Under the pieces are notes generated by a model. That model had not been told where the DNA came from, did no database searches, and was given only the letters and a program-made list of their open reading frames with translations. Shown here one piece after another: positions 8,061 through 15,478 of a DNA stretch of 64,000 nt; the stretch's first letter is position 1, and the number at the start of each line of letters is the position of its first letter. The position numbers and the translations under genes were made by a program. The stretch is from Candidatus Vecturithrix granuli (GTDB lineage Bacteria > Moduliflexota > Moduliflexia > Moduliflexales > Moduliflexaceae), in contig DF820472.1 in the NCBI GenBank assembly GCA_000739535.1, positions 124,825 through 188,824 of the forward strand, read 5' to 3'.

Positions 8061-9035
8061 TTACCCTTCCTTCGTGTCATTCTCCTGGGATTCTTCAAAG
8101 AATTGCTCTTCTTCTTTCCATTGTTCCTGGATATGCTTGACTTTCTGGCGTTTGATCAGGTAGATCACGAAAAAGCCGAGGCTGAGCAGAAACCAGAACA
8201 GGCCGATCTCAGTCAGATAGTTGAACCAGGAATAGCGGTCTTTGAGAGAGGCGCGCCATTCGGCTTCCAGGCGTTCGAGGTTCACGCCAGCGGCGGAGAG
8301 AAGGGCGCTATTGGCATCCATCCCCTGTTTTAGATTGTTGATAAATTTGTGAAACACTCGGCGTCCATAGCGCTCATCGTTGAGTAAAAAGGCGACCAGG
8401 CTGAAACTCTGGGAATAGGCAATACGGGCAGCGTTTTCGTCGGCGGGAAAGGAGGTTGTCAGGATCGAGAGAGGGATAAACGCATTTTTCAGCGTGACTT
8501 CTGTGATCGTGCGTTGACCATAGATTGTCCATTGGCGGGCATGATACATGGAGAAGCCTTCCGATAACCAGCGTGGCGCGCCGCCGTTGGCGGCTAAGGC
8601 TTGTTCGAGTACAATATGCGCTAACTCGTGCTTGAAAATCTCAAGTGGCTTAATTTGCCCTTTTTCCTTACGAGTAAGGGCTGAACGTACAATCATGCGG
8701 GATAAAGCGGGATAGGCGACCCCAACTGCCCAATCCGGCAGTTTCACGCTTGAAGGCTGCTGCTGTTGGAAACATTCCAGGGTCGGACACAGATAGACTG
8801 TAATTTTCTGACGAGGCAGATAGCCGACATCAGTCGTAATCGTTTGATACATCCCGTCGACCTGAGCAGCAATCATCTCAGCAATCCGGGTATCAACAGG
8901 CTGATAGTGCAGGTAAAAGCGCGAGAGCTGCAAGGTTTGCCACGAACTTACGGCCAGAGAATCAGAAGAAACATTCCAGATTGTAATGATCAAACAAAGC
9001 GTCACAAGATGTTTTGTTCCAGGCAAGGTGTTCAC
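8061..9035 (-). CDS. membrane-anchored gluzincin-type metallopeptidase (peptidase MA-like)
   Basis: The 324-residue protein has an N-terminal signal sequence (to about residue 30). A zinc metallopeptidase motif HELAHIVLEQ is followed 20-odd residues later by PRWLSEGFSMY, the usual third-ligand Glu region of peptidase MA-like proteins. A transmembrane helix near residues 275-297 (LFWFLLSLGFFVIYLI) precedes a short charged cytoplasmic tail. The topology predicts the peptidase domain outside the cytoplasmic membrane. The start overlaps the upstream stop by four bases (ATGA), indicating co-translation with the deoxyribosyltransferase-like gene. Substrate unknown. Confidence 0.8.
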   Translation of the reverse strand: MNTLPGTKHLVTLCLIITIWNVSSDSLAVSSWQTLQLSRFYLHYQPVDTRIAEMIAAQVDGMYQTITTDVGYLPRQKITVYLCPTLECFQQQQPSSVKLPDWAVGVAYPALSRMIVRSALTRKEKGQIKPLEIFKHELAHIVLEQALAANGGAPRWLSEGFSMYHARQWTIYGQRTITEVTLKNAFIPLSILTTSFPADENAARIAYSQSFSLVAFLLNDERYGRRVFHKFINNLKQGMDANSALLSAAGVNLERLEAEWRASLKDRYSWFNYLTEIGLFWFLLSLGFFVIYLIKRQKVKHIQEQWKEEEQFFEESQENDTKEG

Positions 9036-9424
9036 CCGATCAGGCGAGGGCGTTTTGGAGGGGTCGCAAGCATTTTCGCTAAATACGCTTTTAAGCCGGA
9101 TAAATCTGAGAAACTCATTGAATATGGTGTGAAGTGCAGCCAGCTTTTTTGAGAGGGAATATCATCAACTACGACCACATCTTTAGCAAGTTTGGAGGCG
9201 TAACTCACCTCAAGCACCGACGCCAATGGATGTCTTTCAATGCCTGCAAAATAAGCAATGAGCAAATCGCAGCTTTCTAAGACCTTCAGATATTTAAAGA
9301 TTGAAGACAGATCAGGAAAGGCATCTGCCGGATCAAACACAGTAACTTCACGTTGGGTCAGAAAATCAGAGAGATCCCACCGCCACTCTGGCTCGCGATT
9401 TCCGGTTAAGAAGACTTTTTTCAC
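9032..9424 (-). CDS. nucleoside 2-deoxyribosyltransferase-like protein
   Basis: This 130-residue protein starts KKVFLTGNREPEWRWD, then VTVFDPAD.., ESCDLLIAYFAG, and VLEVSYASKLAKDVVVVDD. This is the order of strands and the D-x-x-I-A / E-x-x-Y/A-x-x-x-G-K pattern of the nucleoside 2-deoxyribosyltransferase (TIR-like flavodoxoid) fold. I chose the GTG at 9424 because GGAGG lies five bases upstream. The longer open frame to 9589 reads through a hairpin and has no homology. It may hydrolyse or transfer nucleosides, but the catalytic Glu assignment is tentative. It overlaps the peptidase-like gene. Confidence 0.68.
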   Translation of the reverse strand: MKKVFLTGNREPEWRWDLSDFLTQREVTVFDPADAFPDLSSIFKYLKVLESCDLLIAYFAGIERHPLASVLEVSYASKLAKDVVVVDDIPSQKSWLHFTPYSMSFSDLSGLKAYLAKMLATPPKRPRLIG

Positions 9425-9446
9425 TATGCCCTCCAATCTTAAAAAT

Positions 9447-9497
9447 GTGGAGTACCCATCCAGGCTTGAATGCTGCAACCCGGAAATCGTACTCCAC
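9447..9497. terminator. hairpin between fmdB-like gene and the next cistron
   Basis: GTGGAGTAC (9447-9455) pairs with GTACTCCAC (9489-9497) around a 33-base loop. It lies between two minus-strand genes and may be a repeat or an attenuator. No T run follows. Confidence 0.45.
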
Positions 9498-9518
9498 GCA
9501 GAGAAAGTCAGAGGATAC

Positions 9519-9806
9519 TCAAGCAGATGCGGTCGTCTCTTTCTTTGTATCGGATGTTGAACTGACTTTTGAATTCTCGCTTGATGCACTCGATGAACTG
9601 GAACTTTTCTCTTTTGGTGCAGCTTTTTTCGCGTAATCGTTCACGTAAAATCCCGAGCCTTTTAAGACAAATGAAGAAACGGAAATCAGTTTCTTCACAG
9701 GTCCCTCATGGCACAAGATACATTCCGTTAACGGATTTTCATTGAACTTCTGTAAGACTTCGAAGGTGTCGCCACAGTGTTCACATTTGTATTCGTAAAT
9801 CGGCAT
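9519..9806 (-). CDS. FmdB family zinc ribbon protein
   Basis: The 95-residue protein begins [19 protein letters not shown] and has a second CILCHEG pair, the CxxC..CxxC zinc ribbon of the FmdB/CxxC_CXXC_SSSS family. The family's Ser-rich C-terminal tail is present ([12 protein letters not shown]). GGAGG precedes the ATG. A regulatory role is proposed for family members but not established. First gene of a possible minus-strand operon ending at 8061. Confidence 0.88.
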   Translation of the reverse strand: MPIYEYKCEHCGDTFEVLQKFNENPLTECILCHEGPVKKLISVSSFVLKGSGFYVNDYAKKAAPKEKSSSSSSASSENSKVSSTSDTKKETTASA

Positions 9807-10017
9807 ACCTATTCTCCTCCTTATTCATAACAATCTTCTTTCGCGGGGTGGACAGAGCAGGGCGTCTTCTCTGACAACTCTATGAGTAAAATATGTTTTC
9901 AGCATCTTGCTTGTCAAGAGAAAAAATTACAAATGTCTTGACAACAATGGTCTTTTTTTACATGGATGATAAAGTAGAACGACAGGAAGGCGGATCGAAG
10001 CAAACATCAAGATTTTT

Positions 10018-10524
10018 ATGGTAAACACGATGAATACACCCATCACAAATGAAGAGATTGGTCACATTTTGGAAGAGATCGGCCAATTACTTGAGATCAC
10101 AGGGGAAACGCCCTTTAAATCGCGCGCCTATTTCAATGCCGTGCACATTTTGCGTGAATTAGATGTTCCAATACAGACTTTCGTGGAACAGGGAACACTT
10201 TCTTCAATTAAAGGATTCGGAAAAGCGCTGACACAAAAAATTACTGAATTGGTTGAAACCGGCCATTTAAACTATTATGAGAAACTGAAAGCAAGCGTTC
10301 CCCCCGGACTTTTTGAGATCGCTTCATTGCCAGGGCTTGATCACAGAAAAACGGGAATCTTATATCTGAAACTTGGCATTGCTACCCTCGATGAACTGGA
10401 ACAAGCCTGTTTACAAAATCAGATCGCGGCGGTGAGAGGATTTAGCGCAGCTAAACAGCAGCAACTCCTGGAAGCGATTCGTTCTCAAAAACATGCAAGA
10501 GGAGAGTTCTCTTTTGAGTCGTGA
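10018..10524 (+). CDS. stand-alone PolX N-terminal helix-hairpin-helix module
   Basis: The 168 residues match the N-terminal part of bacterial DNA polymerase X. They comprise the 8-kDa-like domain (EEIGQLLEITGETPFKSRAY), a first HhH (SSIKGFGKALTQKITEL), ETGHLNYYEKLKASVPPGL, a second HhH (EIASLPGLDHRKTGILY) and a third (VRGFSAAKQQQLLEAI). The chain stops after this. The palm nucleotidyltransferase and PHP exonuclease domains of full PolX (about 570 residues) are absent, and kdsA follows within 45 bases. It probably binds DNA without synthesis activity. An alternative start is the ATG at 10030. It could be a degraded polX or a deliberate domain protein. Confidence 0.8.
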   Translation: MVNTMNTPITNEEIGHILEEIGQLLEITGETPFKSRAYFNAVHILRELDVPIQTFVEQGTLSSIKGFGKALTQKITELVETGHLNYYEKLKASVPPGLFEIASLPGLDHRKTGILYLKLGIATLDELEQACLQNQIAAVRGFSAAKQQQLLEAIRSQKHARGEFSFES

Positions 10525-10569
10525 TGCCAGAAACCATCCAGGCTTAAAAAAGGGAGTAATGAAGATACG

Positions 10570-11400
10570 TTGAAGACCAATATCCACGCCATTCAACTTC
10601 ATGATTTCACCATCGGAGGAAATCAATTGATTCTTATAGCTGGTCCTTGTGTGATTGAAAAGGATCCTTCGATTGCGTTTCAGACTGCCGAACAATTGAA
10701 AAATCTGACGGAAGACTTACAGATGCCTTATATATTTAAAGCCTCCTATGACAAAGCCAATCGTAGTTCATTGTCATCATATCGCGGCGTAGGGTTAGAA
10801 AAGGGACTGGATATATTAGATGAAGTCAAACAACAGTTTGGACTGCCGATTCTTACGGATGTCCACTCTCCGGCGGAAGCTCATATAGCAGCCGAGGTTG
10901 TAGATATTTTGCAAATTCCGGCATTTCTCTGCCGCCAGACAGATTTGCTGGTTGCTGCTGCCAAAACCGGAAAAATCGTTAATATCAAGAAGGGACAATT
11001 TTTAGCCCCATCCGATATCGAGTATTGCATCCGAAAAGTCACAGATAGTGGCAATAAGAACGTACTAGTGACGGAACGAGGGTTTGCCTTTGGGTATGGA
11101 AATCTGGTTTCTGATATGCGAGCCATTCCAATTATGCAGCGTTTTGGTTATCCGGTCATTTTTGATGCGACCCATAGCGTCCAACTGCCTGGCGGGGTTG
11201 GCGGGGCGTCTTCAGGCGAACGTCAGTTTGTCGAAACATTGGCGCGAGCCGCAGTCGCTGCCGGTGCGAATGGGCTGTTTTTGGAAGTACACCCTCAGCC
11301 AGATTTAGCTCCCTGTGATGGCCCCAATATGATCACTCCCGACACAACACGAGCACTGTTAACCGTGTGTCAGGCGATTTTTCAGATCGTTCATCAATAG
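10570..11400 (+). CDS. kdsA: 3-deoxy-8-phosphooctulonate synthase
   Basis: KdsA condenses phosphoenolpyruvate and arabinose 5-phosphate to KDO 8-phosphate, the first committed step to the LPS inner core. The 276-residue length is typical. Signatures are LIAGPCVIE near the start, FKASYDKANRSS, TDVHSPAEA, IPAFLCRQTDLL, NIKKGQFLAP, TERGFAFGYGNL, FDATHSVQLPGG and EVHPQPDLAPCDGPN. The metal-site Cys of class II enzymes is not obvious: NIKKGQF carries the Lys-Lys type, while the AGPCVIE Cys is common to the family. The start must be TTG at 10570, because the ATG at 10559 is out of frame and stopped at once. Gene marks a Gram-negative envelope. Confidence 0.93.
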   Translation: MKTNIHAIQLHDFTIGGNQLILIAGPCVIEKDPSIAFQTAEQLKNLTEDLQMPYIFKASYDKANRSSLSSYRGVGLEKGLDILDEVKQQFGLPILTDVHSPAEAHIAAEVVDILQIPAFLCRQTDLLVAAAKTGKIVNIKKGQFLAPSDIEYCIRKVTDSGNKNVLVTERGFAFGYGNLVSDMRAIPIMQRFGYPVIFDATHSVQLPGGVGGASSGERQFVETLARAAVAAGANGLFLEVHPQPDLAPCDGPNMITPDTTRALLTVCQAIFQIVHQ

Positions 11401-11407
11401 ACATTTA

Positions 11408-11438
11408 AAAACCGAGTTTTTTGAAAAAACTCGGTTTT
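11408..11438. terminator. bidirectional Rho-independent terminator
   Basis: AAAACCGAGTTTTTT and AAAACTCGGTTTT form a stem flanked by A and T runs, between convergent kdsA and the MglA-cNMP gene. Confidence 0.9.
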
Positions 11439-11452
11439 ACTCCTTCTCATTC

Positions 11453-12829
11453 TTAGCGCTCACCTTTCTCTAATTTGCGCCTGAGAAAATCATTTTGCTC
11501 TTTCAGTTGTTTCATCATGTCCCGCGCTTTTTTCAGATGCCCTGTCAATTCTTTATTCTGGTTAGCTAACTTCCCAATGGTTTTGGTGCTATTGCGAATG
11601 CGGTTTGATAAGGCTTCTAATAAAGCCAAGGCAATTTCTGGCTTTTTGGGAATTTGTGTGGACAGCGTCTCTTTTGTTACGGCCAGCAAGCGTGTTGTTC
11701 CAATCGCTACGGCTCTGGCGGAGCGAGTCTTTCCGCCGAATAGCGCCATTTCCCCGAAAAAATCTCCTTTTTGATACGTGGTCACGACTTTGCGTGTGTT
11801 TTTATAGGATCCTACAATCTTAACCTGGCCGTCTTCGATAAAATACATCTCATCGCCCGGCTCCCCTTCTTCAAAAATGATTTCTCCGTTATGGTACGTC
11901 ACCGCTAGAATATCGACATAGGACAGCTCTTTTTCTTTTCCCTCTGCAAAAATTGGCAGATCAATCTCATTAAGTTCTCCGGCAGGTAAGATCGTCTCCT
12001 CATTTTCTTCTGGCAAAATCGGCATTTCAGGCTCAAGCTCAGATGTTATCTCCTCTTCAGGAAAAATGCTTTCAACATTTTCGCCAAAGAATTCATCGGT
12101 TCTTTCGGGCAAATTGATTCTTCCGATGTCTTGAGAAACCTCATCAACAACAGCTTGCCTGGTGTCATGGAGGAAATATGCCGGGCTTTGCCCTCGTTTT
12201 TTTTGCGATCTGCGGCCTGAAGATTTCCCTTCCATTTGTAACAGCCGTTGTTCAAGGTTCCTGATAGCTTGGGCTGAGATGGCTTCAAAGGCTTCTAACA
12301 CCCCGTCACCCTGCGTGGCAATCGTTTCAAAATACGGTAAGTGCCAGGGATTGATATCCTGGTTCAGTTCCTCAACCGTTAAAAGATCATTCATATCCCG
12401 TTTATTGAACTCATACACCATCGGAACATTTTTGAGCAGAATATTATAGCCGGCTTTGAGGTTATAATGGAGGTTTTTGAAGCTGATCACATTGGCTTCA
12501 CGCCGAGTTATTTGGGAATCGGCTACGAACACAATTGCATCAACGCCTTGTAACACAGCTTTGCGGGTATTATTATATTTAACCTGACCTGGAACGGTAT
12601 AGACCTGAAAACGCAATTTAAAATTTTTAATTTCACCCACATACAACGGAAGTAATTCAAAATAAATTGTTTCATCAGTTTCCGTGGCCAGGAAGTAGAG
12701 CTCGCCTTTCCGTTCCGGAATCGTCTGCTGATGTAAAAATTGAAGCGAAGTGGTTTTCCCGCATAATCCCGGTCCGTAGTACACGATCTTGACGATCATC
12801 TCTTTTGCTTTATAGTTAAAAATCGGCAT
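11453..12829 (-). CDS. MglA-type Ras-like GTPase fused to a cyclic-nucleotide-binding domain
   Basis: Residues about 1-200 are an MglA GTPase: KIVYYGPGLCGKTTSLQF (P-loop), LATETDETIYF, YTVPGQVKYNNTRK (switch II), DAIVFVADSQ and FNKRDM (N/TKxD-like base contact). An acidic linker (200-300) leads to a cNMP-binding domain at about 310-420 with GEIIFEEGEPGDEMYFI and the phosphate cassette FFGEMALFGGKTRSARAVA. A coiled coil ends the chain (about 420-458). MglA sets polarity in myxobacteria. Here cAMP/cGMP binding would be coupled to the switch in cis. Last gene of the amidase-Maf operon. No MglB partner is in the window. Confidence 0.9.
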   Translation of the reverse strand: MPIFNYKAKEMIVKIVYYGPGLCGKTTSLQFLHQQTIPERKGELYFLATETDETIYFELLPLYVGEIKNFKLRFQVYTVPGQVKYNNTRKAVLQGVDAIVFVADSQITRREANVISFKNLHYNLKAGYNILLKNVPMVYEFNKRDMNDLLTVEELNQDINPWHLPYFETIATQGDGVLEAFEAISAQAIRNLEQRLLQMEGKSSGRRSQKKRGQSPAYFLHDTRQAVVDEVSQDIGRINLPERTDEFFGENVESIFPEEEITSELEPEMPILPEENEETILPAGELNEIDLPIFAEGKEKELSYVDILAVTYHNGEIIFEEGEPGDEMYFIEDGQVKIVGSYKNTRKVVTTYQKGDFFGEMALFGGKTRSARAVAIGTTRLLAVTKETLSTQIPKKPEIALALLEALSNRIRNSTKTIGKLANQNKELTGHLKKARDMMKQLKEQNDFLRRKLEKGER

Positions 12830-12851
12830 AACAGGTTATCCCTTGTAAATG

Positions 12852-13160
12852 TTATGATTCATGCCCAAAGGTCCATTCAGCAAAATGTTTGTGCCAAATT
12901 TCCCTGATCGTTGGATACGTCCGTAATGTTTCCTGAAGTTCATCGTCTGGAAGCGCATGAAGTTTATCAAGTAAATCTTTCAAATTTTCTTCCCCAAAAT
13001 CCCGAATCTCTTTTTGCACAACATTGATGTTGAACTCTTTGCCAAGCAGCGCTTCGAGATCTTCTTTGTTTTTCAATTGTTCTAAATTCGGCGTGGTATC
13101 AATCTGGCTGAGAAAATTGCTTAGATCTCCATCTTTCACAATAATTGTTGTCTTTTTCAT
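12852..13160 (-). CDS. small acidic protein of unknown function
   Basis: A 102-residue, mostly helical, acidic protein with no motif I recognise. The ATG is supported by AAGGAG upstream. It sits between maf (43-base gap) and the MglA-cNMP gene (22-base gap), all on the minus strand. It could be an adaptor for the GTPase, an inference from position only. Confidence 0.7.
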   Translation of the reverse strand: MKKTTIIVKDGDLSNFLSQIDTTPNLEQLKNKEDLEALLGKEFNINVVQKEIRDFGEENLKDLLDKLHALPDDELQETLRTYPTIREIWHKHFAEWTFGHES

Positions 13161-13203
13161 GCACTATTCTCCTTGTTCATCAGACTTCCGAAGCTTGCGC
13201 TCA

Positions 13204-13818
13204 TCAACTTAGCAAATGACCACAGGACATATTCGTGGAGTGTGTAATGTTTTTCAGCATACGGATCAACAAAAATAGCGGAAGTCCAACCACATTATTA
13301 TAGCAACCATGAATCCACTCAACAAACATGGCCCCTTTCCCCTGAATCGCATAGGCTCCGGCTTTGTCAAGTGGTTCGCCCGTGTGGATATAACATTGAA
13401 TGTCACGGTCGGAAAGCGCGGCGATTTTGACCTGGGTGGTCTCATGATTCACTAATGCGTTTTGAGGTAAATATGTTGAAATGACAGCCACGCCGGTAAT
13501 AACCCTATGGACTTTCCCGCTCAGGCGTTGCAACATTTGAAAGGCTTCTTGTTCATGTTGAGGTTTGCCAAGAATCCCGCGTTCATCAACAACAATAGTA
13601 TCTGCCCCAATGACTATCGTATCGGTCAGAGAACGAGCAATCGCCTCTGCTTTCTCAAAGGCAAGGCGTCGGGCAAATTCCTCAGCAGGAATATCGCCTT
13701 GAATCGTTTCATCAATCTCACTCACTCTGATGTCAAAAGGAATGTCCAGCTGGTGAAGCAGCATCTTCCGGCGAGGAGAAGAAGAGGCTAAGACAATGCG
13801 TGGGACTACGGAATCCAT
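13204..13818 (-). CDS. maf: Maf/YceF nucleoside triphosphate pyrophosphatase
   Basis: The 204-residue protein carries all Maf signatures: VLASSSPRRKMLL (SSxR), VSEIDE, EKAEAIA, VIGADTIVV with catalytic Asp, and LGKP. The family hydrolyses non-canonical or dTTP/UTP-type nucleotides to monophosphates. Its start overlaps the 3' end of the upstream amidase gene by 13 bases, so the two are co-translated. This pairing of cell-wall amidase with a septum-linked nucleotidase makes functional sense, though it is not proof. Confidence 0.92.
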   Translation of the reverse strand: MDSVVPRIVLASSSPRRKMLLHQLDIPFDIRVSEIDETIQGDIPAEEFARRLAFEKAEAIARSLTDTIVIGADTIVVDERGILGKPQHEQEAFQMLQRLSGKVHRVITGVAVISTYLPQNALVNHETTQVKIAALSDRDIQCYIHTGEPLDKAGAYAIQGKGAMFVEWIHGCYNNVVGLPLFLLIRMLKNITHSTNMSCGHLLS

Positions 13819-15212
13819 AACTTTTGTCCTACATAAATAAGATCCGCACTGGCGAGTTGATTGATCTGACGTAACATAGTAAGGTTCACATTATATTTCC
13901 CGGCAATAACCGAGAGTGATTCGCCCGACTTCACCACATGAACCTTATACTCCTGATGAAGAGAACGATCAGAAGCAGCCGACAAGGGCAGCCTTAACGG
14001 GGTGTTCTGCAATTGAACCAATTGAGGTGTGACCGCATTGGGCATTTCTGAAAAATACTCAATCACGCTTGCGGCTAAAGCGTCTGCAAGACGTTGGCGA
14101 AAATCTTGTTGATTCAACAATTTCTCCTCCCGCTGATTGCTGATATAACAGGCTTCTACCAACACTGAGGCAATATCGGCTGATCGCAACACCACAAAAT
14201 TCGCTCGCTTCAGCCCTTCTTTCACAATTTGATATTTCTTTAAATGGGAAACCACGGTATTCACTGACATTTGACCGAAATCCAGGCTCTGTTGTAAGGC
14301 TGCCGTGGTAGAAAGATCAGCCAGCACTAATTTCAACAGGAAATCATCGTCGGTCGGTACCGGGGTTTCGATGCCTCCAAATAAATCGGCGGCGTTTTCT
14401 TTTTCAGCAAGTTCCCGCGCCGCAGCATCAGTCGCATTTTCAGCGAGCGTATAGACTGAAAATCCCTGAACACCTCGACTTGGATTGGCATTGACATGTA
14501 AACTGATGAATAAATCAGCATTATAATCTTTCGCAATCTCAGTTCGTTTTCGCAGAGGGAGAAAATAATCGCCGTCACGCGTGAGATATACAGTAATTGA
14601 CGGTGCATTTTTTTGAATAATTTTTTGCACCTTGCGGGCCAGATCTAACACCACCTCTTTTTCTTTCAAACCTGCTGGTCCGATTGCGCCCGGGTCTCTT
14701 CCTCCATGTCCCGGATCCAACACCACAATATGAGGTTGATTTTGCTTTAACTGCTGAGTAATCTGATGACGTTCAGCTTTTTCTTGCTGGGCTTGCTCCT
14801 GGATGGCGACATCAAATAAATTTACGACCACCTGATCCGGCTGTCCGTTAAATTGCGGCAGAACTTGCACAGAGGTTTCTATTTTTCTGGTTAAATCAAA
14901 CACAATTTGCGTGGTGCCATTGTTGAGGCGTTGGATGCGAATCTGCTGCAAGGTCACATCATTCACTGGAATCGTTTGATTCCCATATACATACTCGCAA
15001 TCCGGAATTTCCAACACAAATCGATCAGGATCTGGACGATAATGATAAGACGGATTAACCGCTTGATCAAAAAAAATAATTGTCTGAATATGATCCGGTG
15101 CCAGCCAGTATTGAATATCCATCATCCCTGGCGAAGACGCCCATGCTGTTCTCACACACAGCCAGCTTACGATACATCCGATGGAGAATGCCAATAAGAT
15201 ACCACGTTTCAT
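13806..15212 (-). CDS. N-acetylmuramoyl-L-alanine amidase, AmiC type with LysM
   Basis: This 468-residue periplasmic amidase is built of a signal sequence (to about 25), an AMIN domain (about 30-135), an Amidase_3 domain (about 160-390) and a C-terminal LysM (about 422-467). Zinc-site and catalytic signatures are VVLDPGHGGRDPGA, KEKEVVLD, FISLHVNAN and VLVEACYISN. It cleaves the amide between MurNAc and L-Ala, usually during daughter-cell separation. It is the first gene of a four-gene minus-strand operon. Unlike E. coli AmiC, it bears LysM at the C-terminus, an architecture seen in several phyla. Confidence 0.92.
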   Translation of the reverse strand: MKRGILLAFSIGCIVSWLCVRTAWASSPGMMDIQYWLAPDHIQTIIFFDQAVNPSYHYRPDPDRFVLEIPDCEYVYGNQTIPVNDVTLQQIRIQRLNNGTTQIVFDLTRKIETSVQVLPQFNGQPDQVVVNLFDVAIQEQAQQEKAERHQITQQLKQNQPHIVVLDPGHGGRDPGAIGPAGLKEKEVVLDLARKVQKIIQKNAPSITVYLTRDGDYFLPLRKRTEIAKDYNADLFISLHVNANPSRGVQGFSVYTLAENATDAAARELAEKENAADLFGGIETPVPTDDDFLLKLVLADLSTTAALQQSLDFGQMSVNTVVSHLKKYQIVKEGLKRANFVVLRSADIASVLVEACYISNQREEKLLNQQDFRQRLADALAASVIEYFSEMPNAVTPQLVQLQNTPLRLPLSAASDRSLHQEYKVHVVKSGESLSVIAGKYNVNLTMLRQINQLASADLIYVGQKLWIP

Positions 15213-15393
15213 AATATCCAGTCGCTTTCAATGCTCATAAACACTTGTTGCACGCCCTTACTCCACAAATACACTCCTGTTTAGCTTTAATAGAATACTA
15301 TAGATTAGAATCCGTTTAAGGTCAAGAAAAATTTACAGATATAGCGTTATACCCAATCATTGTCTCCATAAAAACGAAAGAAATCAAGTTGAT

Positions 15394-15446
15394 AGGTTTG
15401 TATCCCGCCTACAAGCGAAAAACTCGTTCAACCAAGAACTACGAAC
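15394..15446. repeat. hairpin repeat, family R6 (ends in ACTACGAAC)
   Basis: The stretch contains CAAGCGAAAAACTCGT and ends GAACTACGAAC, closely matching 62488-62540, with shorter relatives at 25313-25327 and 40843-40897. It lies in the leader between the pentapeptide gene and the amidase gene. The rest of 15213-15478 shows nothing clear. Confidence 0.6.
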
Positions 15447-15478
15447 TTGTCAAAATCACTCCTGCGGTTTTGTAGTAA

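Noticed and set aside
9425..9589. Longer start for the deoxyribosyltransferase-like gene
   Set aside because: The extension reads through a hairpin and lacks homology; GTG at 9424 has GGAGG at the proper distance.
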